Shown here piece after piece: positions 1-8,708 of a stretch of 64,000 bases of DNA. The notes beneath the pieces were generated by a model. That model made no database searches, was not told the origin of the DNA, and saw only the letters and a program-made list of their open reading frames with translations. This stretch comes from Stenotrophomonas mori (lineage in GTDB: Bacteria; Pseudomonadota; Gammaproteobacteria; Xanthomonadales; Xanthomonadaceae): the NCBI RefSeq assembly GCF_023556335.1, contig NZ_JAIKTS010000002.1:404442-468441 (forward strand). Direction: 5' to 3'. How positions within the stretch are numbered: position 1 is the stretch's first letter; each line of letters begins with the position of its first letter. The translations under genes and the position numbers were made by a program.

Positions 1-179
1 GCTGCCGCCTGACAGCGACAGGGAAGCGCGCCCGCCCCCTCCACGCCGGAGGCCGGCGAGGCCCGTCCGCGGCGCGTGATCGGCGTTTCCCGTGCCTGCG
101 CGTGTGCCCTGCCCCAGGCCGGGCACACCGCCACCGGCCTGCAGGGGAGCGCCGCCGGCGCCCCCTGCGGAGAGCGGTA

Positions 180-1418
180 TCAGCGGGCCTGCCGGGCCGC
201 GTACTCCTGCGCCTGGCGCATCACCCGCAGCACGTTGCCGCTCCAGATGTTGGCGATCTGCGCCTCGCTCAGGCCGCGGCGCTGCAGCCATGCGGTGATC
301 TTGGGCAGGTCGGTGGTGTCCTCCATGCCGACCACGCCGCCGCCGCCGTCCCAGTCCATGCCGATGCCCACGTGGTCCGGACCGACGACGTCGAGCATGT
401 GCCCGAAGTGTTCGAAGAAGTCGTCCAGCGTGGCCTTGCGGCGCGGGTACTGCTCATCCAGTTCGGCCAGGCCGGCGGCCAGTTCCGCCCCCTTGGCCAT
501 GGTCATGTGGTCCCAGCCGCCCAGGCGCTTCTCCAGCGCTTCCTCGGCCTGGATGCGCTCGGGGCTCTTGGCCTCGTCCAGCAGGTAGCCGCCATAGGCG
601 TTGGCCTGGATCACGCCGCCCTTGGCCGCCAGCTGGCGCAGCCGCGCGTCGTCCAGGTTGCGCGGATGGTCGTAGACGGCCTTGGCCGAGCTGTGCGAGA
701 GGATGAACGGCACCGGCATCATCTCCAGCAGGTCGTCGAACACCCCGTCGGAGGCGTGCGACTGGTCGACGACGATGCCCAGCTTCACCGCCTCCTCGAC
801 CAGCGCCCTGCCCGCCGGGCTCAGGCCGTTCCATTCCGGTCCCTTGGGATCGGTGGCCGAATCGGCGAACTCGTTGTTGGCGAAGTGCACGGTCGACAGC
901 AGCCGCAGCCCGGCGGCGTGGTAGATGCTGAGCAGCGACGGGTCGGCCACCAGCGGGCTGCCGTTCTCCATGCTGATGTAGACCACCCGCTTGCCGGCGG
1001 CCTTGATGCGCGCCGCATCGTCGGCGGTCAGCGCGAGCTGGAAGGTGTCCGGGTTGGCCGCCAGCATTTCGCGGATCTGCATCAGCCGCAGCAGGCCATG
1101 GTCGCGCTCGGCGCGGTGCGCGGCGAGGCTGCGGTCGCCCTGGTCGGTGTAGATCGCCCAGAAGCCGCCGTCCAGCGCGCCCTCGACCATGCGCGGGTAG
1201 TCCACCTGCGACAGCGCGTTGTGGTCGTGGCGCTGCATGATGTCGAAATCCGCACGCGCGAAGTTCGCCGGCGTGTCCAGGTGCGAATCGAGCGTCAGCA
1301 GGGTCTTCTGCAGCGCGCTGGCCTTGCTCAGCTCGGCCGCGCTGAACTCGACCGCCGACGCCGCCAGCGGCCAGCACAGGGACAGGGATACCAGCAGGGA
1401 CAGGGGACGCAGCGTCAT
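180..1418 (-). CDS. Secreted membrane dipeptidase, peptidase family M19
   Basis: Zinc-dependent dipeptidase of the renal dipeptidase (M19) family, about 412 residues, expected to cleave dipeptides in the periplasm. The ATG at 1418 is chosen because it opens directly into a clean signal peptide (MTLRPLSLLVSLSLCWPLAA then SA) and has AGG a few bases upstream; an upstream extension to 1490 looks non-coding. Visible family features are the N-terminal HxD of DSHLDTPANF, the bridging glutamate in YISMENGSPL, histidines in STVHFANNEF, VDQSHASD and FILSHSSAKAVYDHPRN, and the late aspartate in GIGMDWDG, so the metal site appears complete. It is followed on the same strand by nothing in the window. Family assignment is firm; the natural substrate is not known from sequence. 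Confidence 0.9.
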   Translation of the reverse strand: MTLRPLSLLVSLSLCWPLAASAVEFSAAELSKASALQKTLLTLDSHLDTPANFARADFDIMQRHDHNALSQVDYPRMVEGALDGGFWAIYTDQGDRSLAAHRAERDHGLLRLMQIREMLAANPDTFQLALTADDAARIKAAGKRVVYISMENGSPLVADPSLLSIYHAAGLRLLSTVHFANNEFADSATDPKGPEWNGLSPAGRALVEEAVKLGIVVDQSHASDGVFDDLLEMMPVPFILSHSSAKAVYDHPRNLDDARLRQLAAKGGVIQANAYGGYLLDEAKSPERIQAEEALEKRLGGWDHMTMAKGAELAAGLAELDEQYPRRKATLDDFFEHFGHMLDVVGPDHVGIGMDWDGGGGVVGMEDTTDLPKITAWLQRRGLSEAQIANIWSGNVLRVMRQAQEYAARQAR

Positions 1419-1547
1419 GGGAGCCTCACCGTTGGGGGAAACACAAACCTTAACGCCGCGGCCGGGCCGGCGGCCAGTGACCGACGGCATGGAGCGTCTC
1501 CGCCGCGGTTCCGGAAAATGGACCTCCGTGGCCGGCGGCGCGCGGGC

Positions 1548-2717
1548 TCAGTCCAGCACGCGGCAGAACACCGCCTTGAGGTAGCGCGACTCCTGCGCAT
1601 GGGCCATGAAGGGATGGTCGGGGCCGGCGCCGGCCACCTTCAGGACCTGGATCGTGCGCCCGGAGAAGTAGGCGGCGCGCCGCAGCATGTCCAGGAACTG
1701 CTCCTCCGACACCAGGCCGGTGCAGGAGAACGTGGCGAACAGCCCGCCGGGCCTGACCACGCCCAGCGCCAGCTTGTTCATGTCCAGGTACTTCTTCAGC
1801 GCGGTGATGACCTGGTCGCGGTCGCGGGTCATCTTGGCCGGGTCCAGGATCACCACGTCGTACTGCTCGCCGCGGTTGGCGGCCTCGCGCAGCCAGGGGA
1901 AGATGTCGGCCTGCACGAACTTCGGGCGCACGTTGTTGAGCCGCGCGTTGCCCTTGGCGATCTGGATCACGTCCTGGTCGATGTCCACGCCCAGCACTTC
2001 GCCGGCACCGCGCGCGGCCGCGTACACGGCGAAGCCGCCGGTGTTGCAGCACAGGTCGAGCACCCGCTTGCCCTCGACCTGCTGGCTCAGCCACTGCCGG
2101 TTCTCGCGCTGGTCGGCGAAGAAGCCGGTCTTGTGCGCGCCGGCCGGGTCGGCGCGGAACTTCACCCCGTATTCGCTGATGACCGCCGGCTCGGTGGTGG
2201 TGTTGCCGTGGAAGTCGAAGCTCTCCTGCTTCTGCACGTGCTCGTCGGCGAAGCTGTGGAAACGGCAGCCGGGGAACTGCTCCCGCAGCGCCTCGTAGAT
2301 CCACTCGCGGTGGCGGAACATGCCGGCGGCGAAGAACTCGACCACGATCAGGTCGTCGTAGCGGTCCACCACCAGCCCGGACAGGCCGTCGCCCTCGCTG
2401 TGCACCACGCGCCAGGCGTTGGCCACCGCGTCCAGCCCGAGCACCCCGCGGCGCAGCGCCACGGCGTCGGCGATCCTGCGCGCGAACCAGGCCTGGTCCA
2501 CCTGCACTTCCGGACGGGTCTCCAGGATGCGCACGGCGATCCGCGAATGGCCGTTGTAGAAACCGCGGCCGATCCATTCCCCGTCCACCCCGACCACGTC
2601 GACGATGGCCCCGGGCTTGGGCCGGACCGCCGGTTTCTCGACCAGCTTCTGGAAAATCCACGGGTGGCTGGAGCGCCACGCATTCTTCAGGCGTACGACG
2701 GGAAGTGGGGTAGTCAT
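1548..2717 (-). CDS. rlmI: 23S rRNA m5C1962 methyltransferase RlmI-like
   Basis: SAM-dependent rRNA methyltransferase of the RlmI/YccW type, 389 residues, acting on 23S rRNA in the cytoplasm. The N-terminal part (about residues 1-80, VRLKNAWRSSHPWIFQKLVE) is the PUA-like RNA-binding domain. The SAM-binding motif is VLDLCCNTGGFAVYAAARG near residue 220, the substrate loop is DPAKMTRDRD, and a catalytic-cysteine-like segment FATFSCTGLVS follows near residue 340. The start at 2717 (MTTPLPVVRLKN) is preferred because the 57 codons upstream show no conservation-like character. It lies upstream of the dipeptidase gene on the same strand, with a 129-bp gap. Confidence 0.88.
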   Translation of the reverse strand: MTTPLPVVRLKNAWRSSHPWIFQKLVEKPAVRPKPGAIVDVVGVDGEWIGRGFYNGHSRIAVRILETRPEVQVDQAWFARRIADAVALRRGVLGLDAVANAWRVVHSEGDGLSGLVVDRYDDLIVVEFFAAGMFRHREWIYEALREQFPGCRFHSFADEHVQKQESFDFHGNTTTEPAVISEYGVKFRADPAGAHKTGFFADQRENRQWLSQQVEGKRVLDLCCNTGGFAVYAAARGAGEVLGVDIDQDVIQIAKGNARLNNVRPKFVQADIFPWLREAANRGEQYDVVILDPAKMTRDRDQVITALKKYLDMNKLALGVVRPGGLFATFSCTGLVSEEQFLDMLRRAAYFSGRTIQVLKVAGAGPDHPFMAHAQESRYLKAVFCRVLD

Positions 2718-2794
2718 GGCGGCATTGTAACGGGCCGCCGGCGGACGCCAGAGCGCGTTCATTGACTGCCGGCGGCACAGGCCCCAGTATCGGC

Positions 2795-2915
2795 CCCTGA
2801 AGGGGAGTAGCTCCCAGACGTTGTCGCCGTCAGTTCGGGCCGCCAGGCTCCGGTGCAACGGCAATCCCGGCCCCGGGATTGTGAGCAAGACCTTCGCCGT
2901 ACTGGCGAAGCTCTG
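2795..2915 (+). promoter_or_regulatory. yybP-ykoY (Mn2+-sensing) riboswitch in the terC leader
   Basis: The leader carries the hallmark blocks of the yybP-ykoY aptamer in order: GGGGAGTAG at 2802-2810, a CGTC/CGTCAG block around 2825-2834, and GCAAGACCTTCGCC at 2885-2898. In this class these lines form the two stacked loops that bind Mn2+. Members of the class often sit before TerC/Alx exporters, as here. The downstream expression platform has two mutually exclusive pairings (see findings). Boundaries are approximate because I folded it by eye. Confidence 0.85.
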
Positions 2916-2995
2916 TCCCGGTCTCCCCCGATTCCGCGTCCAGGTCCTCGGCCAGTACGGCCCCGAGATCCCTGCTCACATGACCGGAATTTCCC

Positions 2996-3952
2996 ATGAT
3001 CCAGACCATCGGTAATCCCTGGCTTTGGGGCGGCTTCATCGCCGTCGTCATCGCCGCCCTGTTGATCGACCTGGTGCTGATGCGCCACGGCGGCCCGCAC
3101 AAGGTGACCTTCAAGGAGGCCCTGCTGTGGTCGGTCGGCTGGGTCGCCCTGGCCTTGGCCTTCAACGCCGGCCTCTGGTACTACCTGAACGAGACCGCCG
3201 GCAGCGCGGTGGCCAACGCGGTCGGCCTGCAGTTCCTGACCGGCTACCTGATCGAGAAGGCCCTGGCGGTCGACAACATCTTCGTGTTCCTGCTGATCAT
3301 GGGCTACTTCGCGGTGCCCGAGACGCAGCGCCAGCGGGTGCTGGTCATCGGCATCCTGGGAGCGATCGCGCTGCGCGCGGTGATGATCTTCGCCGGCACC
3401 GTGCTGGTCAGCCAGTTCCACTGGCTGCTCTACGTGTTCGGCGCGTTCCTGCTGTTCACCGGCTGGAAGATGTGGACCAGCGCCGGCCAGGAACCCAGCT
3501 TGGACGGCAACCCGGCACTGGCGTTCATGCGCAGGCGCCTGCGCATCACCGACACGTACGACGGCAACCGGCTGGCGGTGGTGAAGGACGGCGTGCGCTG
3601 GTTCACGCCCATGTTCGTGGTGCTGGTGCTGATCGCGGTCACCGACGTGATCTTCGCGGTGGACAGCATCCCGGCGATCTTCGCCATCACCACCGATCCG
3701 TTCATCGTGCTGACCTCGAACGTGTTCGCGGTCTTGGGCCTGCGCGCGATGTTCTTCCTGCTGGCGGGCATGGCCGACCGCTTCCACCTGCTGCCCTACG
3801 GCCTGGCGGTGATCCTGGGCTTCATCGGCGCCAAGATGCTGCTGATCGACGTGCTCAAGATCCCGGTGCCGGTCTCGCTGGGCGTGGTCGCGGCGATCCT
3901 GGCGGCGACGATGGTGCTGAGCCTGAAGCTCCCGCCCGGCGACCGGGCCTGA
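2996..3952 (+). CDS. TerC-family integral membrane metal exporter (Alx-like)
   Basis: TerC/Alx family inner-membrane protein, 318 residues with about nine hydrophobic segments. The conserved acidic intramembrane motifs are present: LLIDLVLM near residue 25, EKALAVDNIFVFLLI near residue 85, and VTDVIFAVDSIPAIFAIT near residue 215. Family members (E. coli Alx, B. subtilis TerC/MeeF) export or handle manganese, and the yybP-ykoY riboswitch immediately upstream supports a manganese role here. The ATG at 2996 is the only well-placed start. There is no strong Shine-Dalgarno; the sequence just upstream is the riboswitch expression platform, which may control ribosome access. Confidence 0.92.
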   Translation: MIQTIGNPWLWGGFIAVVIAALLIDLVLMRHGGPHKVTFKEALLWSVGWVALALAFNAGLWYYLNETAGSAVANAVGLQFLTGYLIEKALAVDNIFVFLLIMGYFAVPETQRQRVLVIGILGAIALRAVMIFAGTVLVSQFHWLLYVFGAFLLFTGWKMWTSAGQEPSLDGNPALAFMRRRLRITDTYDGNRLAVVKDGVRWFTPMFVVLVLIAVTDVIFAVDSIPAIFAITTDPFIVLTSNVFAVLGLRAMFFLLAGMADRFHLLPYGLAVILGFIGAKMLLIDVLKIPVPVSLGVVAAILAATMVLSLKLPPGDRA

Positions 3953-4047
3953 GCCTGCGGGCCGCCGGCGGCCGGGGGCTGCAACGGCACCCGGTCCCTG
4001 GCGCGGCCTGCTGCGCGGCGGCGGCCCCCGGGCGTGGGGCGACGCCC

Positions 4048-4950
4048 TCAGCCAGACAGCTGTTTCGACACCGCCCGCACCACCTTGATGAACTGCTGCT
4101 GCAAGGGATAGCTCATGGTGTCCTCCATCTGCAGGATGCCCATGGTGCGTGCGCCCGCCTGCCCGGCGATGCCGGCGACGGTGATGCCCGGGTGGGCCAT
4201 GTGGCGCACCGACGAGGCGGGCACCAGCGCGATGCCCAGGCCTTCCATGGCAAACGCGGTGGCCGTTGCGATGTAGGTCACCTCGAAGGCCGGGAAGACG
4301 TCCCCGCCGGCGTCCGCGAAGGCCTGGTTGACCGCGGAGCGCAGGCTGGTGCCCCGTTTCGTCAGGATCAGCGGCTCGTCCATCAACGCCTCGATCCGGA
4401 CCTCGCCCCCGCCGGCCAGGGGGTGCGCACTCGGCAGCACCGCGACCAGCTCCTCGGAGAACAGCGCTTCGAAGTTCATGCCCCCTTCGAACATCCGCGC
4501 ACTGGTCAGGCACACATCGCACCTCCCCTCCTTGATCGCCGCAACCAGCTCCTGGTCCACCGTCTCGAGTATCTCCAGGCGGACATCGGGAAAGGCCTGC
4601 CCGAACGTGGCGATCACACGCGGCAGCAGTTCCGCGGCGATCGAAGGCAGCGCGCCGATCTTGAGCTGGCCCAGGCGCCCTGCCGCCAGCTGCGCGCTCT
4701 TGGCGCGCACCTCGTCGGCGGTCGCCGCCAGCCGCTCGAACTCCTCCAGCAGCTCGGCACCGGCAGGGGTAAGCCGTACGACGCGTGTGGTCCGGTCGAA
4801 CAGGGGAACGCCGATCGCATCCTCCAGGCCCTTGATCTGTATCGAAATCGTGGACTGGGACGTGGAGATGCGCTCGGCGGCCGCACGAAAGCTGTTGTAC
4901 CTGGCCACGGCCAGGAACATCCGCACCTGACGCAGCGTGGGTTCGGGCAT
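4048..4950 (-). CDS. LysR-family transcriptional regulator of the adjacent island
   Basis: LysR-type regulator, 300 residues. The N-terminal winged helix-turn-helix runs from about residue 5 to 65 (RQVRMFLAVARYNSFRAAAE, then STSQSTISIQIKGLED and GVPLFDRTTRVVRLTPAG). A periplasmic-binding-protein-like effector domain fills residues 90-300. It is transcribed divergently from the ABC transporter operon, and the ATG at 4950 faces the intergenic region that holds the shared element at 4988-5036. The usual LysR arrangement, regulator divergent from its target with the operator between them, fits. The effector is probably the imported compound or a breakdown product; this is inference. Confidence 0.92.
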   Translation of the reverse strand: MPEPTLRQVRMFLAVARYNSFRAAAERISTSQSTISIQIKGLEDAIGVPLFDRTTRVVRLTPAGAELLEEFERLAATADEVRAKSAQLAAGRLGQLKIGALPSIAAELLPRVIATFGQAFPDVRLEILETVDQELVAAIKEGRCDVCLTSARMFEGGMNFEALFSEELVAVLPSAHPLAGGGEVRIEALMDEPLILTKRGTSLRSAVNQAFADAGGDVFPAFEVTYIATATAFAMEGLGIALVPASSVRHMAHPGITVAGIAGQAGARTMGILQMEDTMSYPLQQQFIKVVRAVSKQLSG

Positions 4951-4987
4951 CGGAAAGACTCGCCAATTGATCTGTTTTACAAAAGAT

Positions 4988-5036
4988 GCATTGCCTTTAT
5001 TTCACTTGTCAAATCATTTGCCACATCAAACAATGG
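4988..5036 (+). promoter_or_regulatory. Shared promoter/operator element, copy A
   Basis: This AT-rich block in a GC-rich background contains ATTT-N8-AAAT at 4999-5014 (ATTTCACTTGTCAAAT) and ends in CAAACAATGG. By hand alignment, 41 of 49 positions match the reverse complement of 18821-18870, with one single-base gap. Both copies sit upstream of, and point toward, the first gene of their operons. The ATTT/AAAT dyad also contains T-N11-A spacing typical of LysR sites. It is the best candidate operator of the adjacent LysR regulator, or a shared promoter; binding is untested. Confidence 0.65.
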
Positions 5037-5124
5037 ATCGCGAACAGGAACACAGCCGCGGGCGCGCCTCCCCTGGACGCAACGCCGCCAGCACCGGGCA
5101 CGTCCCGCCTTCCGGAACAGACCA

Positions 5125-6699
5125 TTGGCCTTCTTTCCATTGAAAACCTGCGTCATCGGACTGGTCGCGGCCTCGATCGCGCTGGGGGCCCAGGCCGGAA
5201 CCCTCCGGGTCGTGCCCAGCGCCCCGCTGCAGATCCTGGACCCGCTTTCCACCACGGCGCACATCACCCGTGACCATGGCTTCATGGTGTACGACACCCT
5301 GTTCGGCACCGATGCGACCGGCGCCATCCAGCCGCAGATGGTCGAGAGCTACAGCATCGACGCGGCGAAGACGACCTGGACGTTCACGCTGCGCGAGGGC
5401 CTGGAATTCCATGACGGCAGCCCCGTCACCTCCGCCGACGTGATCGCCTCGCTCCAGCGCTGGCAGACCCTGGACATCATGGGCGGGAAGATGAAGGAGC
5501 GCACCGTGCGCATGCGGGCCGACGACGACCGGACCTTCCGGATCGAGCTGTCCGCGCCCTTCGCGCTGATGCTCGAAGCGCTTGGCAAACCCTCCTCGAT
5601 CGTGCCCTTCATCATGCAGAAGTCGGTCGTCGATGCGGCCGGCACGGGACCCGTCACCCGGATCGTCGGCTCCGGGCCGTTCCGGTTCGTCCAGGAAGCG
5701 TTCAAGCCGGGCGAGCGTGCCATCTATGCCAGGAACGCACGCTACCGGCCGCGCGGCGAACCGGCATCCGGGACCGCCGGCGGCAAGACCGTCAGGGTGG
5801 ACGCGGTCGAATGGGTGTTCCTGCGCGATCCGCAGACCGCGGTGAACGCGCTGCGCAAGAAGGAGGTCGACTTCCTCGACACCGCGCCCTTCGAACAGGT
5901 GCCCGATCTTCAGAAGGATCCCGGGCTGGAGGTCATCGACCGCCCCCTGAGCCTTTCCTACGTCATGCGCTTCAACGCGATGACGCCTCCCTTCAACGAT
6001 CCGAGGGTGCGCCGCGCGGCGATGCTCGCGATGAGCCAGGAGGCGATCCTCAAGGTCCAGGTCAACGTTCCCGGCGCCTTCCAGAGCTGCACTTCGGTGT
6101 ATCCCTGCGGCACGACGTATTCGTCCCCGTCGGCCCACTACACCGGAAAGCCGGACTTCGCCGCGGCCCGGCGGCTCCTGGAGGACGCCGGCTACGACGG
6201 TACGCCCGTCGTCATCCTCGACACGCCGGAAGTGCGCGCGCAGAACAAGACCGCCGCCATGATCTCGGCGCTGCTGCGCCTGGCCGGTTTCAGGACCCGG
6301 CTGATGCCCCTGGACTGGGCGAGCTGGCTGCAGAAGCGCACGAGTATGCTGCCGCCGGACCAGGGCGGCTGGAGCATCTTCGTCGCCGGCTGGTCGCCCC
6401 TGGACCTGACCGTGCCGCTGTCGTCCGCGCCGCTGACCGCCAGCGGCAGGGCGGGCTGGCCCGGCTGGTTCGAGGACGCAGAGGTGGAGTCGCTGCTGGC
6501 GCAGTTCGCCGACACCCAGGAGCCGGCACGGCAGAAGGCCATCGCCACCCTGATCCAGGAGCGGATCCTGGCCCAGGCCGCCATCGTCCCGCTCGGGCAG
6601 GCGAGCAGCTACTCGGTGGCGCGCCGGCATTCGCTGGACGGCCTGCTGCCGCGCATCGCGGCAACGGTGTACTGGAACGTGTCCCTGTCCGACAAATGA
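5125..6699 (+). CDS. ABC importer solute-binding protein, family 5 (dipeptide/oligopeptide type)
   Basis: Periplasmic solute-binding protein of the DppA/OppA (SBP family 5) type, about 524 residues. A signal peptide is visible (KTCVIGLVAASIALGAQAG), followed by LDPLSTTAHITRDHGFMVYD and the family-typical LREGLEFHDGSPVTSADVIA. No ATG lies at the right place. TTG at 5125 has GGAA about 9 bases upstream and gives a normal signal peptide; TTG at 5140 is the alternative. The open frame continues far upstream without a stop, but that is GC-driven. It is the first gene of a six-gene operon with the permeases, ATPase, AtuA-like and hydrolase genes. Ligand class is probably a peptide or peptide-like amide. 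Confidence 0.88.
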   Translation: MAFFPLKTCVIGLVAASIALGAQAGTLRVVPSAPLQILDPLSTTAHITRDHGFMVYDTLFGTDATGAIQPQMVESYSIDAAKTTWTFTLREGLEFHDGSPVTSADVIASLQRWQTLDIMGGKMKERTVRMRADDDRTFRIELSAPFALMLEALGKPSSIVPFIMQKSVVDAAGTGPVTRIVGSGPFRFVQEAFKPGERAIYARNARYRPRGEPASGTAGGKTVRVDAVEWVFLRDPQTAVNALRKKEVDFLDTAPFEQVPDLQKDPGLEVIDRPLSLSYVMRFNAMTPPFNDPRVRRAAMLAMSQEAILKVQVNVPGAFQSCTSVYPCGTTYSSPSAHYTGKPDFAAARRLLEDAGYDGTPVVILDTPEVRAQNKTAAMISALLRLAGFRTRLMPLDWASWLQKRTSMLPPDQGGWSIFVAGWSPLDLTVPLSSAPLTASGRAGWPGWFEDAEVESLLAQFADTQEPARQKAIATLIQERILAQAAIVPLGQASSYSVARRHSLDGLLPRIAATVYWNVSLSDK

Positions 6700-6727
6700 T
6701 GTCCTCACCTGCAACGGCTGGAACAGC

Positions 6728-7669
6728 ATGAGCACCTATGCCCTCCGTCGGCTCCTGTCCACCCTGCCGGTGATAGTCGCGGTGGCGGTCCTGGTCTTCG
6801 TCGTCCTGCGGCTCGCGCCCGGCGACCCGGCCCTGGCCATCGCCGGTGACGGCGCCACGCCGCAGGAGCTGCAGCGCATGCGCGCCCAGCTGGGCCTGGA
6901 CAAGACCCTGTTCGAGCAGTTCCTGATCTGGGGCCGGTCGATGCTGCGGCTGGACTTCGGCAATTCGCTGTACTACCACGTCCCGGTCACCACGCTCATC
7001 GGCCAGCGCATCCTGCCCACGGCGAACCTGGCGCTGCTGACCATGCTCATGGCGGTACCCACCGCGGTCGGTCTGGGCACGCTCGCCGCGTCCCGGCAGG
7101 GCAGCCTGGTCGACCGGGCCGTGAACGCCTTTGCCGTCCTCGCGTTCTCGGTCCCGGTGTTCGTCCTCGGCTACGTGCTGATCTGGCTGTTCGCCGTCCA
7201 CTTCGCACTGCTCCCCGTACAGGGGCTGGGCGCGGAGGGCGCGAGCCCCGGGGTCAAGCTGCTCCACTACCTGCTGCCCGCGGTCGGGCTGGCGTTCGGC
7301 CAGATCGCGCTGTTGACGCGCGTCACCCGAGCGTCGGTCATCGACACCCTGGGCGAGGACTACATCCGGACGGCCTATGCCAAGGGCGCCAGCGCACGGC
7401 GCGTGCTCTGGCGCCATGCCGTCCGCACGGCCGCGGTCCCCATCGTCACCGTCATCGGTCTTTCATTCGCGGTGCTGATCGGCGGCGTGGTCGTCACCGA
7501 AACGGTCTACGCGATCCCCGGGCTCGGCAAGCTCACCGTGGACGCGGTGCTGGCACGCGACTTTCCCGTCGTGCAGGGCCTGGTGATCTTCTTCTCGGCG
7601 CTGTACGTGGGCATCAACCTCGTGGTCGACCTCCTCTACATGGCGCTGGATCCACGCATCCGCTATTGA
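6728..7669 (+). CDS. Peptide-type ABC importer permease 1 (DppB-like)
   Basis: Inner-membrane permease of the DppB/OppB type, 313 residues. It starts with the classic MSTYALRRLLSTLPVIVAVA membrane anchor, and has RLAPGDPA near residue 32 and six hydrophobic spans. The cytoplasmic EAA-like coupling loop is DTLGEDYIRTAYAKGASARR, followed by the conserved GGVVVTETVYAIPGLG. It begins 28 bp after the binding-protein gene and is followed by the DppC-like partner. Together they should form the transmembrane channel of one importer. Confidence 0.93.
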   Translation: MSTYALRRLLSTLPVIVAVAVLVFVVLRLAPGDPALAIAGDGATPQELQRMRAQLGLDKTLFEQFLIWGRSMLRLDFGNSLYYHVPVTTLIGQRILPTANLALLTMLMAVPTAVGLGTLAASRQGSLVDRAVNAFAVLAFSVPVFVLGYVLIWLFAVHFALLPVQGLGAEGASPGVKLLHYLLPAVGLAFGQIALLTRVTRASVIDTLGEDYIRTAYAKGASARRVLWRHAVRTAAVPIVTVIGLSFAVLIGGVVVTETVYAIPGLGKLTVDAVLARDFPVVQGLVIFFSALYVGINLVVDLLYMALDPRIRY

Positions 7670-7766
7670 CGCGCGGGCCGCTCGCTTCCCATCGCCAAGG
7701 GGAGCGGCCGGTCCATCCGTTCTCCGCCGCCGGCCAGCGCACGGCTGCCTTGACCAGGAACCCTTC

Positions 7767-8708
7767 ATGCCAACCCCGCACGTCCCTCCCTGCCACCTGC
7801 CTCCCCTGGCCGCCGACGCACCATGGCGCGCCACGATGCGGGCCATGGCCCGCCATCCCGGTGTCCAGGCAGGATCGGCGGTGCTGGGCCTGCTGGTGCT
7901 GATGGCCCTGTTCGCTCCCCACCTGAACACCATCGATCCGGCCGCGATCGATCCCGACCATGTCGGTACCGCGATCGGCCAGCGGGCCGTCTTCACCGAC
8001 CTCTCCGGCAACAGCGTCGAACGCCTGTTCTACTTCGGCACCGACGGCATGGGCCGCGATGTCTACAGCCGGGTGCTGTACGGCGCGCGCGTCTCGCTGG
8101 TCGTGGGCACCTGCGTCGCGGTCACCGGCGTCCTGCTGGGTGGCCTGCTCGGCCTGTTCGCCGGCTATGTCCGGAGGCTGGACGGGGTGCTGATGCGCAT
8201 CATGGACGGGCTCATGGCGGTGCCGTCGATCCTGCTGGCCATAGCCCTGGTCTCGCTGTGGGAGGTGTCGCTCGCGACCCTGGTCATCGCGATCGCGCTG
8301 CCCGACCTTCCGCGCGTCGCCCGGGTGGTGCGGGCGACGGTCCTGTCGGTCCGGACAGCGGCGTTCGTGGAGGCGGCGCGGATGATGTCCGTCCCGGCCT
8401 GGAAGATCATGCTCAGGCATATCCTGCCGGCGGCGGTGGCGCCCCTGGCGATCCAGGGCACCTTCATCTTCGGCTCGGCGATCCTGGTCGAAGCCGTGCT
8501 CTCGTTCCTCGGAGTCGGGTTCTCCAGCGACGTGCCCACCTGGGGCAACGTGATGGCCGACGGCCGCGTCAACTTCAACCTCGCGCCCCACCTGGTGCTC
8601 ATCCCGGGATGCTTCCTGGCCTTGACCATCGTCGCGGTGAACATGCTGGGCGACGGCCTGCGCGACGTCCTCGACCCCAAGTACGCGCCGCGGGACACCT
8701 CACGATGA
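7767..8708 (+). CDS. Peptide-type ABC importer permease 2 (DppC-like)
   Basis: Partner permease of the DppC/OppC type, 313 residues. The N-terminal segment LGLLVLMALFAPHLNTIDP, the periplasmic loop FYFGTDGMGRDVYSRVLYGA and the coupling loop FVEAARMMSVPAWKIMLRHI are all family hallmarks, as is SFLGVGFSSDVPTWGNVMADG near the end. The start at 7767 has AGGAA just upstream. An internal ATG (7835) would drop the variable N-terminus only. The stop overlaps the ATPase start by four bases (ATGA), showing translational coupling. Confidence 0.93.
   Translation: MPTPHVPPCHLPPLAADAPWRATMRAMARHPGVQAGSAVLGLLVLMALFAPHLNTIDPAAIDPDHVGTAIGQRAVFTDLSGNSVERLFYFGTDGMGRDVYSRVLYGARVSLVVGTCVAVTGVLLGGLLGLFAGYVRRLDGVLMRIMDGLMAVPSILLAIALVSLWEVSLATLVIAIALPDLPRVARVVRATVLSVRTAAFVEAARMMSVPAWKIMLRHILPAAVAPLAIQGTFIFGSAILVEAVLSFLGVGFSSDVPTWGNVMADGRVNFNLAPHLVLIPGCFLALTIVAVNMLGDGLRDVLDPKYAPRDTSR

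Noticed and set aside
102..2765. A continuous 887-codon open frame opposite the dipeptidase and RlmI genes
   Set aside because: It is antisense to two clear families; long antisense frames are expected at this GC content, and it has no ribosome site or domain.
3025..5124. In-frame extension of the solute-binding protein far upstream
   Set aside because: It overlaps terC in another frame and runs antisense to the LysR gene; the signal peptide fixes the true start near 5125-5140.
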